Shown piece after piece: positions 1 to 12,022 of a stretch of 64,000 nucleotides of DNA. The stretch is taken from assembly GCA_964017185.1 (NCBI GenBank), contig OZ024874.1, positions 33,766,721 through 33,830,720 of the forward strand. The letters are read 5' to 3'. How positions within the stretch are numbered: position 1 is the first letter of the stretch; each line of letters begins with the position of its first letter. The position numbers and the translations under genes are program-made. This stretch comes from Rugalucina vietnamica. Its lineage: Eukaryota; Mollusca; Bivalvia; Lucinida; Lucinidae. A model generated the notes under the pieces. That model was not told the DNA's origin and ran no database searches. It was given only the letters and a program-made list of their open reading frames with translations.

Positions 1-1
1 C

Positions 2-1687
2 AGTGCAGAGAAAACAGAAATATGCCTTTTCTCCAGGGGCAATACTAATGATGTCAGCTTAACCCTTAAAGTTAATTTAAAAGGGAAAGAAATATCATAC
101 AACCCAAATCCTAAAGTTCTAGGACTTTATCTAGATGAATCTCTGAACTTCCAGAACCACATAAAGAGAACAGAACAGAAAGCAAATAAGGCAGTTGGAA
201 TTTTAAGACAGATTAAGCATGTAGAAAAGATCAGCACTTTCAAACTTGTTCAGTTGTACAAGTCTCTGATATGTCCAATTTTAGAATATGCCTGTCCTGT
301 TTGGCAGATAGCTGATGCCAAGATGTTAGAAGAGGTACAGAGGAAAGCTCTATCCCTGTGTCTTGACTGTTATGCTACAAGCGGAAGAGAGGCTATGGAA
401 GTTGAATTGGGAGTTAAACCACTGAGCATCAGACGGCAAGAGTTGGCAATCAGAGAAGGAGCTAAGATTATCAGCAAATCTGAACAAGTCCCTATTAAGA
501 AGAGTTGGCTTTATTGGAAAGAAAACATTGATAGTGAGAAGTTTTTATCTCCCTTCGGTAAAGTTCAACTACAGCTTGAAGATCTTTCTTCAGAAACAGG
601 AACCACCACCTTTAATATTGAGCCAGAGTTTTCCTTTGAGGAATCATTACAACCTTCCAAGAGACGACCAGAATACTGGGATCGATTGGGCTCATCAAAA
701 TCGAGGACTGAAGAACAGCAAATTGAATCCCGTGCCATCATTCAAGGGCTGTTGGATACCTGCTCCCAGACCTCAGTCATTGCTTTTACTGATGGTTCTT
801 GCCAACCAAACCCTGGACCATGTGGTGCTGGTTCCTGCATCTTCATGCCCAATCAGGATGAACCAATCTGCCTGAAGAAGCCAGTTTCCAGTCATAGCTC
901 CATTCTCTTAGGCGAACTTGTTGCAATCCTACTGACCATAGACTATGTCACGGAAGAAATCAACAGAACAAATTTTACAGACATCCACATCTTCTCTGAC
1001 AGTCAATCGGCAATAGGGATTTTGAAACTGGGATGGCAGCCGACCCACCATAAGCAGACTGTAGCAGAAATCAGACAGAAAATAGAGAGACTTGAACATA
1101 ATAACATAACAGTAAATATCTCCTGGACTCCTGGACATGCTAACATCAGAGGAAATGAGGAGGCAGACAGATTAGCCAAAGAGGCGTCCAGTGAGGCAGC
1201 AGAAATGAAGAGTGAGACGGAGATAGTAACTATGGCAGACATTCAGCAGGCAGCTAGTAAGTTGGGTCTGTCACAGTGGCAGAGACAGTGGGAATCATCT
1301 GAAACTGGAAGATCATTGTTCACTTATAAACCAAATGTAAGAGACAAATCCCGAATTGACTTTCCCAATACAATTGTGTACAGGAACATTGCCAAACTAA
1401 GATTAGGTTACAATAAGTTGAAAGAATATCAGTTCAAAATAGGTATCTCTGACAGTAATTTATGTGAATGTGGACAAATTGAATCTGTGGAGCACTACCT
1501 TCTTAACTGTGAACTACATTTCAATGAAAGAGAGGCACTCAGAACACATATTTTTAATACTACTGGCACATTTGAATTGACATGTGAAATGCTCTTGGGC
1601 TGTTCTAAAACTGACTTTAGAAGAGATCATGGAGAGAATATTTCCTTAATGCTGGGTGACTTCATCACTCAGACAAATAGACTTTAA
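2..1687 (+). CDS. Non-LTR retrotransposon ORF2, 3' part: end of reverse transcriptase, RNase H, zinc knuckle
   Basis: The frame is open from base 2, so the gene is cut by the window edge; the in-frame TTG at 254 is not a real start. The first codons resemble the RT region around motif D (a KTE triplet), followed by an LGLYLDESLNFQNHIKR block like motif E of non-LTR RTs. An RNase H domain follows: FTDGS (Asp 791-793), GELVAI (Glu 914-916), SDSQSA (Asp 998-1000) and the EADRLA block (Asp 1166-1168), i.e. the complete D-E-D-D catalytic set. The C terminus has a CxC-x8-H-x4-C cluster (about 1463-1510), as in many jockey/I-type elements. There is no internal stop, so this copy is young or the gene is still under constraint. 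It would make cDNA from element RNA and remove the RNA strand. Clade (I, jockey, R1-like) is not resolved. Confidence 0.9.
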   Translation, partial: SAEKTEICLFSRGNTNDVSLTLKVNLKGKEISYNPNPKVLGLYLDESLNFQNHIKRTEQKANKAVGILRQIKHVEKISTFKLVQLYKSLICPILEYACPVWQIADAKMLEEVQRKALSLCLDCYATSGREAMEVELGVKPLSIRRQELAIREGAKIISKSEQVPIKKSWLYWKENIDSEKFLSPFGKVQLQLEDLSSETGTTTFNIEPEFSFEESLQPSKRRPEYWDRLGSSKSRTEEQQIESRAIIQGLLDTCSQTSVIAFTDGSCQPNPGPCGAGSCIFMPNQDEPICLKKPVSSHSSILLGELVAILLTIDYVTEEINRTNFTDIHIFSDSQSAIGILKLGWQPTHHKQTVAEIRQKIERLEHNNITVNISWTPGHANIRGNEEADRLAKEASSEAAEMKSETEIVTMADIQQAASKLGLSQWQRQWESSETGRSLFTYKPNVRDKSRIDFPNTIVYRNIAKLRLGYNKLKEYQFKIGISDSNLCECGQIESVEHYLLNCELHFNEREALRTHIFNTTGTFELTCEMLLGCSKTDFRRDHGENISLMLGDFITQTNRL

Positions 1688-1857
1688 GGTGCACCTCCCA
1701 AACGCGAAATAAAATACAGTGTGACTATTACTAAGAAGATAATTAAGCGTGAAAATACAAGAGACACACATACCAGAGAAGAACTCCACTACCTGAGAGA
1801 CCAATTCTGTCGTTACGACATAGATTCAACGATTCAACGATTAAAAGAGGCAGTTTG
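1688..1857 (+). mobile_element. 3' UTR and tail of the same retrotransposon
   Basis: No coding potential. The stretch contains an AATAAA-like run near 1707 and ends in short tandem copies of GATTCAAC (1823-1838 plus a partial copy). This is the kind of short tandem tail that some non-LTR elements use instead of poly(A). The satellite starts just after it. The exact end is inferred. Confidence 0.55.
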
Positions 1858-3420
1858 GGGTGAAAATGGAAAAAGTTCTAACATTGTCATTTATTGATCA
1901 ATTTGCAAAAATTAAAATTATTGATCAATTTGCAAAAATTAAAAAAAAAATCATCGTATCTCATCTAATTCTTTAAAATTTTTGAATTTGGAAAAAATTG
2001 AGTCTTATAACCTGTGCGGCGCTCAGGTTTTAAGGGATGAAAATGGAAAATGTTATAACTTTGTCATTTATTGATCAATTTTCAAAATTTTTAAACTGAT
2101 TTTATCATTTTTCGTCAATTGAAAGGTGTCAGTGCAGAATTTGCTGCATATTCTTGAAATTTTTGAATTTGGAAAAAATTGAGTTCTGAAACCTGTGCGG
2201 CGCACAGGCAGTTAGGGGTGATAATGAAAATTGTTATAACTTTGTCATTTATTGATCAATTTCCAAATTTTAAACACTTTTCATCTTATCTCATCAATTG
2301 AAAGGAGTTTATGCATGTTTTGCTGTATATTCTTGAAATTTTTGAATTTTGAAATTTTTCAGTCTTTTAACGTGTGCGGCGCACAGGTTTTAAGGGATGA
2401 AAATGGAAAATGTTATAACTTTGTCACTTATTGATCAATTTTCAAAATTTAAAAAGATTTTATCATTTTTCATCAATTGAAAGGTGTCAGTACAGAATTT
2501 GCTGCATATTCTTGAAATTTTTTAATTTGGAAAAAATGAGTCCTGAAACCTGTGCGGCTCACAGGCAGTTAGGGATGAAAATGGAAAATGTTATTACTTT
2601 GTCATTTATTGATCATTTTTCAAAATTTAAAAAGATTTTATCATTTTTCATCAATTGAAAGGTGTCAGTGCAGAATTTGCTGCATATTCTTGAAATTTTT
2701 GAATTTGGAAAAAATTGAGTCCTGAAACCTGTGCGGCGCACAGGCAGTTAGGGGTGATAATGAAAATGTTATAACTTTGTCATTTATTGATCAATTTCCA
2801 AATTTTAAACACTTTTCATCTCATCTCATCAATTGAGAGGAGTTTATGCATGTTTTGCTGTATATTCTTGAAATTTTTGAATTTTGAAATTTTTCAGTCT
2901 TTAACATGTGCGGCGCACAGGTTTTAAGGGATGAAAATGGAAAATGTTATAACTTTGTCACTTATTGATCAATTTTCAAAATTTAAAAAGATTTTATCAT
3001 TTTTCATCAATTGAAAGGTGTCAGTACAGAATTTGCTGCATATTCTTGAAAATTTTGAATTTGGAAAAATTGAGTCCTGAAACCTGTGCAGCGCACAGGA
3101 AGTTAGGGGTGAAAATGAAAAATGTTGTAACTTTGTCATCTGTTGATCAATTTCCAAAATTTAAACACTTTTCATCTTATCAATTTAAAGGTGTTTATGC
3201 CTATTTTGCTGTATATTCTTGAATTTTTTGAATTTCGAAAAAATTGAGTCCTGAAACCTGTGCGGCGCACAGGCAGTTAAGGATAATAATTGAAAATGTT
3301 ATAACTTTGTCATTTATTATTCAACTTTAAAAAAATCAATAACTTTTGATCTTTAATCTAATCAATTGAAAGGTTTCTATCCATGTTTTGATGGAAATTC
3401 TCATTTTTTAAGTTATTGTA
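1858..3420 (+). repeat. 178-bp AT-rich satellite with a trimeric higher-order repeat
   Basis: Nine or so tandem monomers. The landmark TGTGCGG recurs at 2013, 2194, 2373, 2551, 2730, 2907, 3085 and 3259, spacing 174-181 bp. Monomers differ in type: the variant with TTTATGCATGTTTTGCTG appears about every third unit (near 2310, 2845 and, diverged, 3195), giving a period of about 534 bp. Each unit carries CCTGTGCGGCGCACAGG, a 7-bp inverted repeat around GGC, perfect in several units and off by one in others. Short ORFs in this array repeat the array and are not genes. The first unit is degraded. Confidence 0.9.
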
Positions 3421-3890
3421 ACTTGTTATTTTATGTTGTCAATGTTGGTAAGACAATAAAAGACAAAGAATAAAATTTGTTTTCTTGTTTATTGTTGCCA
3501 AATTGTTTTCCAGATTGTACAGAAAATACCAGATACATAAAATGCCCTATATTGCTGATGACTAATAAATCTGACATCTGAATAAGTCTGATAAACAAAT
3601 GGGAATCCACTAAATAGATGGTAAGGAAATGCTCATACATGTCTAATATCCATAGATGCAATGTATAAACAGAGGTTATCCTTTGTGATTTGCATCATTA
3701 CAATGTATATAAGAGACACAAATATGGCATACATACATACACTGAAATAGTTCTTAAATATGCTATTTCTTGTTGCTGCATTGACAGAAAGATTGTTTAA
3801 ATGCATTATTTTGGATGTGTCTCCTCAATTCTCAAATTTCATATTTTTCATACATTCCATATTTAAAAAATACATTGTTTTTCATGTTTT
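3421..3890. other. Unassigned AT-rich stretch
   Basis: No convincing ORF, TIR or tandem structure. It separates the 178-bp satellite from the 147-bp array. A TACATACATACA run lies near 3730. Confidence 0.4.
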
Positions 3891-5420
3891 GTCAGTAGCA
3901 ATGTGTAGTGGTCCTCTTTATAAATCCTGCCAACCGTGCCCCTGGGGTCCATACGGGCCCCGCCCCGGGGGTGTCATGGGAAAAACTTTAAAAAATCTTC
4001 TTCTCCGAAACTACAAGACCCAAAGCTTTCATATTTTGTGTGTAGCAATGTATAGTGGTCCTTTTTATAAATCCTGCCAACTGTGCCCCTGGGGTCCATA
4101 CGGGCCCTGCCTGGCGGGGGGGGGGGGAGAGATCATGGGTAAAACATAAAAAAATCTTCTTCTCCGAAACCAAAAGGCCCAGAGCTTTCATATTTTGTTT
4201 GTAGCAATGTATAGTGGTCCTCTTTATAAATCCTGCCAACCGTGGCCCTGGGGTCCATACGGGCCCCGTCCCGGGGGCGTCATGGGAAAAACTTTAAAAA
4301 ATCTTCTTCTCCGAAACCACAAGACCCAAAGCTTTCATATTTTGTGTGTAGCAATGTATAGTGGTCCTCTTAATAAATCCTGCCAACCGTGCTCCTGGGG
4401 TCCATACGGGCCCTGCCCCTGGGGGGTCATGGGTAAAACATAAAAAAATCTTCTCAGAAACCACAAGGCCCAGAGCTTTCATATTTTGTGTGTAGCAATG
4501 TATAATGGTCCTCTTTATAAATCCTGCCTACCCTGCCCCTGGGGTCCATACGGGCCCCGCCTCGGGGGTGTCATGGGAAAAACATAAAAAAATCTTCTCC
4601 AAAACCACAAGGCCCAAAGCTTTCATATTTTGTATGTAGCAATGTTTAGTGGTCCTCTATTTAAATCCTGCCAATCATGCCCCTGGGGTCAAAAATGGCC
4701 CCGCCCTGGGTGTCATTAGCTCCCGTAGACTTACAATGGGAAAAACATAAAAAAAAATCTTCTTCTTCAAAACCACAAGGCCCAGAGCTTTCATGTTTTG
4801 TCAGTAGCAATGTGTAGCGGTCCTCTTTATAAATCCTGCCAACCGTGCTCCTGGGGTCCATACGGGCCCCGCCCCAGGGGTGTCATGGGAAAAACCGTGC
4901 CCCTGGGGTCCATACGGGTCATGCCCCTGAGGGGTCATGGGTAAAACATAAAAAAATCTTCTCCGAAACCACAAGGCCCAGAGCTTTCATATTTTGTGTG
5001 TAGCAATGTATAGTGGTCCTCTTTATAAATCCTGCCAACTGTGCCCCTGGGGTCCATACAGGCCCTGCCCCGGGGGTGTCATGGGAAAAACTTTAAAAAA
5101 TCTTCTTCTCCGAAACCACAAGGCCCAAAGCTTTTATATTTTGTGTGTAGCAATGTATAGTGGTCCTCTTTATAAATCCTGCTATAAATCCTGCCAACCG
5201 TGCCCCTGGGGTCCATATGGGCCCCGCCCTGGGGACGTCATGGGAAAAACATTAAAAAAATCTTTTCCGAAACCATATGGCCCAGGGCTTTCATATTTTG
5301 TGTGGACCAATGTATAATACTCTCCTTTATAAATGCTGCCAACCGATCCCCTGGGGTCCATACACAGGCCACGCCCCAGGCATGTCATTATCTACCATAG
5401 ACTTATAATGGAAATATATG
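3891..5420 (+). repeat. 147-bp tandem array of a Helentron-like element
   Basis: About ten units with the landmark GTAGCAATG at 3895, 4042, 4201, 4348, 4492, 4636, 4804, 5000 and 5147 (typical spacing 144-147 bp; longer ones hold local duplications such as 4894-4950). Each unit has a GGTCCTC block, GCCCCTGGGGTCCATACGGGCCC and an AATCTTCTTCTCCGAAACC block. The same layout is found in the array at 7140-8300, so the two arrays belong to related elements. ORFs here are repeat artefacts. No clear 5' hairpin end is visible upstream. Confidence 0.85.
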
Positions 5421-5775
5421 AAAAAATCTCTGCAACAGCATGACACAAAGCTTGTATATTTGATATACAACATTGTCATGTGGAGCTCTACATAAATCCT
5501 GCTAATCTTGCCCCTGGGGTCAAATATGGCCCCACCCCGCGTGTCATTATAGGACCCTGACCTTGTTAGATGATTTTTTCAATTGAACCAAAATGGCAGA
5601 AAAGAGGATACACAATCCAGACAAGAGCTCTTCTGCTGATGTAAGTAGGGTTTCAAGGTCACATGACCAAGATGGCCACCATACCCATTATGGTAAAAAC
5701 CCCAATTACTTTGTCCATTGACTGCACTTTTTGACTCTCAGGTGAGCGATCGTTGCCCTTGGGCTACTTTTGTTC
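5421..5775 (+). mobile_element. 3' end of a Helentron-like element, variant with GATCGTTGCCCTTGGGC terminus
   Basis: Contains the family's internal block (AGGTCACATGACC, then AAGATGGCCACC near 5660-5685, then ATGGTAAAAACCCC). It ends with CTCTCAGGTGAGCGATCG at about 5739-5756 followed by TTGCCCTTGGGC. The same terminus occurs at 56858-56890, which defines a subfamily distinct from the GGACCATTGGTCC-ended one. Confidence 0.6.
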
Positions 5776-6023
5776 AGACCGTTAGCGGAAACACAGCTAT
5801 TTTTTTTAGGCCTTATGACCCTGTGATGACCTTGACAGATTTTATGGTAAGGTCAACATAGGACACATATACAGAAAACTGTTATAATGTCAATGAAAGG
5901 AAAAAACTTTCAGGAAATGGACAGAATATTTATGAATTTGAAAAAGAAATTGACCTCAGTGGTTATTCTGACCCTGTCCTGGGGCTATATACCAGTGCTA
6001 CAGATAAGCAGTGTATCTGCGTA

Positions 6024-6710
6024 TTTACCCAATTAAATTGTCTTAAAACCCAATTAAGATTTACAGGTCTGCGTACAGAAAAGCAAAAGAAATCTTCGAT
6101 ACGCAAATCAGATTATTTTCTTTGCGTACAGCCCTATTTCAATTCATGTCAAAATACAGGATGTTTACCAAACTGTGCTTGCACATGCGTGTAGAGGGTC
6201 TTGATGATCAAGACTATGAGCCAAGAATTTCATCCAATCGATTTTCGCCGCCAGGTTGCCCTAGAGAAAAAGCTTGCGCAGTATGAATTGTACTTTCAGT
6301 TTGACTGGGAGAAAAGGAAGCCCAATTCTTTAGCTTATTTCTTTCAATAATGACACATCAGATTCAATTTTTTGTATGTAAAGTTAACAACACTTGTTAA
6401 AATTTTATTTTTCATTATTTCCACACAAACAATCCATTGATTCTGCAATTAAAAGCTAAAGAGCATCCTGAAATCTTACGCAACTTACGATCTTAACCGT
6501 ACCCCACCCACTATGCTTGTATTATAGACAGCGTAATGGCTCTGCATCTAGTTGAAGAAGGAGTTTATATAAAAAATAGATCAATTTCAGATATCACCTC
6601 ATTAAGCAAAACACTCTTTTTACAACAGGAAGCAGCTTCCAAAATATTTTGTGTCATTTGAAATGTGGATTTTTGTCTTTTCTTGTTGCTTAAAATAGAT
6701 TTAAGGATGT
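6024..6710. other. Interior of the 6.2-kb element, no gene
   Basis: Single-copy-looking sequence without a supported ORF. It includes the GTACCCCACCCA stretch near 6500. Confidence 0.4.
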
Positions 6711-6890
6711 TCGCTGCCAATGAAAAAGTATTCAAACTTTTTTTCTAACCCCTCTTTTTTGATTCCAAAATTTAACACAAGACATTTGATAACAAAATAA
6801 ATATAGGGTAGTGTGCATTTTTTCAAGCTACAGGCCTCTGAATGAGACCTTTGAGCACCATGTTTTAAATTTAGTAAAATTAATTTATTT

Positions 6891-8532
6891 TTAGCTCACC
6901 TGAGCCAAAGGCTCACAGGTGAGCTTATAGGATAGGCAGTCGTCCGTCCGTCCGTCGTCCATCCACAATTTCAAAGAAGAATATTTCTGAAGCTAGTAGG
7001 CCGATCTTGATCAAATTTAATGTGAACCATAATTGGGTTTGGGGATTCATGGCATTAGGTTTTGGAGCAGATTGTATCAAAATTGTGGTTTCCATGGCAA
7101 CAGATATGTCCCATAGACTTACATTGAGAAAAACTAAAAAAATCTTCTTCTCTGAAACCACTAGGCCCACAGCTTTGATATTTGGTATGTAGCAATGGCT
7201 AATGGTCCTCTACATAAATTGTGCCATTCATGCCCCTGGGGTCAAATTTGGCCACGCCCCGGGGGGTCGATAGTCTCCATAGACTTACTATGGGAAAAAA
7301 AATAAAAAAAAATCTTCTTCTCTGAAACCACAGGGCCCACAGCTTTGATATTTGGTATGTGGCAATGGCTAATGGTCCTCTACATAAATTGTGCCAGCCA
7401 TGCCCCTGGGGTCAAATTTGGCCACGCCCCGGGGGTCGATAGTCTCCATAGACTTACAATTGGAAAAACTAAAAAAATCTTCTTCTCTGAAACCACTAGG
7501 CCCACAGCTTTGATATTTGGTATGTAGCAATGGCTAATGCTCCTCTACATAAATTGTGCCATTCATGCCCCTGGGGTCAAATTTGGCCACGCCCCGGGGG
7601 TTGATAGTCTTCATAGACTTACTATGGAAAAAAAATTCAAAAATCTTCTTCTCTGAAACCACAGGGCCCACAGCTTTGATATTGTGTACGTGGCAATGGC
7701 TAATGGTCCTCTACATAAATTGTGCCATTCATGCCCCTGGGGTCAAATTTGGCCACGCCCCGGGGGGTTGATAGTCTCCATAGACTTACTATGGGAAAAA
7801 AAAATCTTCTTCTCTGAAACCACAGGGCCCACAGCTTTGATATTTTGTATGTAGCAATGGCTAATGGTCCTCTACATAAATTGTGCCATTCATTCCCCTG
7901 GGGTCAAATTTGGCCACGCCCAGGGGGTCGATAGTCTCCATAGACCTACAATAGGAAAAAAACTAAAAAAATCTTCTTCTCTGAAACCACTAGGCCAACA
8001 GCTTTGATATTTGGTATGTAGCAATGGCTAATGGTCCTCTACATAAATTGTGCCACTATGCCCCTGGGGTCAAATTTGGCCACGCCCCGGGGGTTGATAG
8101 TCTCCATAGACTTACTATGGGAAAAAAATTCAAAAATCTTCTCTGAAACCACAGGGCCCACAGCTTTGATATTTTGTATGTAGCAATGGCTAATGGTCCT
8201 CTACATAAATTGTGCCAGCCATGCCCCTGGGGTCAAATTTGGCCACGCCCCGGGGGTAGATAGTCTCCATAGACTTACAATGGGAAAAACTAAAAAAAAC
8301 TTCTTCTCTGAAACCAAAAGGCCCAGAGCTTCTATATTTTGTATATAGCAATGTTTGGTAGTCCCCATTATAAATTGTGCCAGTCATGCCCCTGGGTCAA
8401 ATTTGGCCATGCCCCGGGGGTCAATAGTGTCCATGCATAGACTTTCATTGGTCGATTCTCAATTAATTTAAATCTCATGAGCTTACAATGTGATAATCTC
8501 TCAGGTGAGCTACAGGACCAATGGTCCTCTAG
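6891..8532 (+). mobile_element. Helentron-like element, copy A, with 165-bp internal array
   Basis: The 5' end TTAGCTCACCTGAGCC folds back on GGCTCACAGGTGAGCT, then CGTCC microsatellite-like sequence. A tandem array follows: AGCAATGGCT (or a one-base variant) at 7191, 7361, 7526, 7692, 7853, 8020 and 8182 (about 165 bp). The 3' end has CTCAGGTGAGC followed by the hairpin AGGACCAATGGTCCT and CTAG. TT follows the end. It carries no protein gene. Confidence 0.85.
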
Positions 8533-9283
8533 TTTAATTCTTTGAAGCAAACGTGTCTTGAACAAATATATACTTAGAATGCTTTCAAAAGTCATAGTAT
8601 TTACGTATCGCAGACTATTTTGGACCAAAAGCAAAGAAAAATTTGCAACTTGAAGTGGATGACAAAATTTTACGATTCCTTTTCCAACCCTACCCCCATA
8701 CTTGAAAAGTTGGAAAATAGCAATATTTTGAAATGTGCCAAACCCATATTTGTTGATTCAAACTTTTTCTTGTATTTTCACACGACATAGAACTTGGTAA
8801 TATTGTTCGAATAAAAGAAAGAAATATATAGGGTAGTGTGCATATAAGAGAGAACCAACAACTTGAAAATCGCTGTTGAAAATCGGCTGTTTTGTTTTTT
8901 AAGGCCCATTTCATAAAACCACCTAAAATTTTATAACCAGCACACCAAAGACCCAAAGACTGACTTAGAAGACCATGTACACATATACTGCAGCTAAAAT
9001 AAACATCGAACTAGTGCAATTAATTTGAAGATGTGTAATATTCAAGTTTAATCTACCCTACCCCCTAAATTTTACTGACAACTAAAATTTTCTGAAATAT
9101 TGCAGAAAATGGGGTGAAAAAATGAAGTTTCTTAGATTGACAATTTTCATGGCTCATTCAATGCATATCATCAATATGTATCCAAATGTAAAATATTAGG
9201 AAAATATCTGCAACCGTTTGCGAGATATTCAACAAAAGAAAAAACGGAAGTTCCGAAATGTCAAATGTTAGCAGCGAACATCC
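8533..9283. other. Right interior of the TTAA-flanked element
   Basis: Low-complexity AT-rich sequence with no supported gene; the short minus-strand ORF at 8690-8956 has no recognisable features. Confidence 0.4.
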
Positions 9284-9447
9284 TTAACAGGTATTTTCTT
9301 TTAGAAAAATTTGAATAACATAGACCTGTAGTCAGTGATAATTGAGGATAACTTTTCAAGTATCACTTCCAATGTTCTTGCAAATGAGCTGAGATATCCT
9401 CAAAACAAGAGGCAAATCAGGTATTAATGAAACATGATTTTTGTTTT

Positions 9448-12022
9448 TAGCTCACCTGAGCCGAAGGCTCACAAGGTGAGCTTATAGGATGGCCATGATC
9501 CGGCGTCCGTCCGTCCGTCGGTCGTCCACAATTTCAAAGATCTTCTTCTCTGAAACCGCTTGGCCGATCTAGTTGAAATTTTATGTGGAGCCTCCTTGGG
9601 TAGTGGCATTTCAAGTTTGATCGTGAAATCCAGGTCACATGACCAAGATGGCCGCCACGCCCATATATGGTAAAAACCACTCAAAAATCTTCTTCTCCAG
9701 AACCGGTGGGCCGATTTCCACGAAACTTGGTATGTAGCATCGGAGACTTCAGCCCATCATAATTTGATAAAATGATGACCCTTGGATGACCTTGACCTAT
9801 TTTACGGCAAGGTCAAATTTGGAAACAAAGGCTTTTACATGGGAAAAAGTGAAAACTATGGATTTTTTAAAAACTATTGCAGCCTGAGGCCTGAAAAGTG
9901 GTAGATGCAAACAACTAATGGAGTAGATGAAGGTATGTGATTAATATAGGTCAAGGTCATCTCTTGACCTTGGCTAGTCTGTTGTCCATACACACTTTTC
10001 AAAGATCTTCTCTAAAACTGCTTGGCCAATCAGAGTGAAATTTTATGTGGAGCATCTATGGGTAGGGGAGACGAAAGTTTGATCGCGAAATCCAGGTCAC
10101 ATGACCAAGATGGCCACCACGCCCATATATGGTAAAAACCACTCAAAAATCTTCTTCTCCAGAACCGGCTGGCCGATTTCCACGAAACGTGGTATGTAGC
10201 ATCAAGGACCTCAGCCCATCATAGTTTGATAAAATGATGACCCTTGGATGACCTTGACCTATTTTATGGCAAGGTCAAATTTGGAAACATAGGCTTTTAC
10301 ATAGGAAAAAGTGAAAACTATGGATTTTTTGAAAACTATTGCAGCCTGAGGCCTGAAAAGTGGTAGATGCAAACAACTAATTGAGTAGATGAAGGTATGT
10401 AATTAATATAGGTCGAGGTCATCTCTTGACCTTGGCCAGTCTGTTGTCCATACACACTTTACAAAGATCTTCTTCTCTGAAACTGCTTGGCCAATCAAAG
10501 TGAAATTTTATGTGGAGCATCCATGGGTAGGGGAGACGAAAGTTTGATCGCGAAATCCAGGTCACATGACAAGATGGCCGCCACGCCCATATATGGTAAA
10601 AACCACTCAAAAATCTTCTTTTCCAGAACCGGTGGGCCGATTTCCACGAAACTTGGTATGTAGCATCAAGGTCCTCAGCCCATCATAGTTTGATAAAATG
10701 ATGACCCTTGGATGACCTTGACCTATTTTACGGCACAGTCAAATTTGGAAACATAGGCTTTTACATAGGAAAAAGAGAAAACTATGGAATTTTTTGAAAA
10801 CTGTTGCAGCCTGAGGCCTGAAAAGTGGTAGATGCAAACAACTAATGGAGTAGATGAAGGTATGTGATTAATATAGGTCAAGGTCATCTCTTGACCTTGG
10901 CCAGTCTGTTGTCCATACACACTTTTCAAAGATCTTCTTCTCTGAAACTGCTTGGCCAATCAGAGTGAAATTTTATGTGGAGCATCCATGGGTAGGGCAG
11001 ACGAAAGTTTGTTCGCGAAATCCAGGTCACATGACCAAGATGGCCACCACGCCCATATAATTATGGTAAAAACCACTCAAAAATCTTCTCCAGAACCGGT
11101 GGGCCGATTTCCACGAAACTTGGTATGTAGCATCAAGGACCTCAGCCCATCATAGTTTGATAAAATGATGACCCTTGGATGACCTTGACCTATTTTACGG
11201 CAAGGTCAAATTTGGAAACATAGGCTTTTACATAGGAAAAAGTGAAAACTATGGAATTTTTTGAAAACTGTTGCAGCCTGAGGCCTGAAAAGTGGTAGAT
11301 GCAAACAACTAATGGAGTAGATGAAGATATGTGATTAATATAGGTCAAGGTCATCTCTTGACCTTGGCCAGTCTGTTGTCCATACACACTTTACAAAGAT
11401 CTTCTTCTCTGAAACTGCTTGGCAAATCAAAGTGAAATTTCATGTGGAGCATCCATGGGTAGGGGAGACGAAAGTTTGATCACATGACCAAGATGGCCGC
11501 CACGCCCATATATGGTAAAAACCTTTCAAAAATCTTCTTCTCCAGAACCGGCAGGCCAATTTTCATGAAACTTGGTATGTAGCATTTGGGACTCCAGCCC
11601 ATCATAGTTTGTTGAAATGATGACCCTATTATGACCATGACCTATTTTATGGCAAGGTTAATTTTGGAAACATAGGCTTTCATATGGGAAAAGGCGAAAA
11701 CAAACTGTTGCAGCCTGAAACCTGAAAGTTGCTAGATGCAGACAACTAATGGAGTCAATGAAGGTAAGTAATTAATGAAGGGCAAGGTCATGTCTTGACC
11801 TTGGCCCAAGGTCATTTAAATATCAAAATTAAAATTATGGTTTTCTCAGAAATCACTTGGTTTGAAAACTATTGCAGCCTGAGACCTGAAACTTTGCAGA
11901 TGCAGACAACTTATGAAGTCAATAAAGGTGTGTGAGTATTCAAGGTCAAGGTCATATCATTATGACTTAATACTCCAAGATCAGGCTTCAGGTGAGCGTT
12001 CTCAGGACCAATGGTCCTCTGG
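9448..12022 (+). mobile_element. Helentron-like element, copy B, with about 465-bp internal repeats
   Basis: The 5' hairpin starts at 9448 (TAGCTCACCTGAGCCGAAGG) and is followed by CGTCCGTCC repeats. The interior has five tandem units; the GATCTTCT block recurs near 9540, 10003, 10465, 10935 and 11398. Each unit includes GGTCACATGACCAAGATGG and ATGACCTTGACCTATTTTA. The 3' end is AGGTGAGCGTTCTC followed by AGGACCAATGGTCCTCTGG. Copy H (40213-47006) shares this subtype. Confidence 0.85.

Larger units (their letters stand above)
6711..9287. mobile_element. TTAA-flanked element with GGATGTTCGCTGC TIRs
   Basis: TTAAGGATGTTCGCTGC at 6711 is mirrored by GCAGCGAACATCCTTAA ending 9287. TTAA at both ends fits a piggyBac or Kolobok type TSD. 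Interior parts at about 6780-6830 and 8800-8860 share a TATAGGGTAGTGTGCAT word in the same orientation, suggesting an internal duplication. There is no transposase ORF. A Helentron-like copy (6891-8532) lies inside. Confidence 0.65.

Noticed and set aside
3760..5400. Cluster of ORFs with a repeated VAMYSGPLYKSCQPCPWGPYG pattern
   Set aside because: It is the 147-bp tandem array read in frame; the pattern exists on both strands and breaks whenever unit length shifts.
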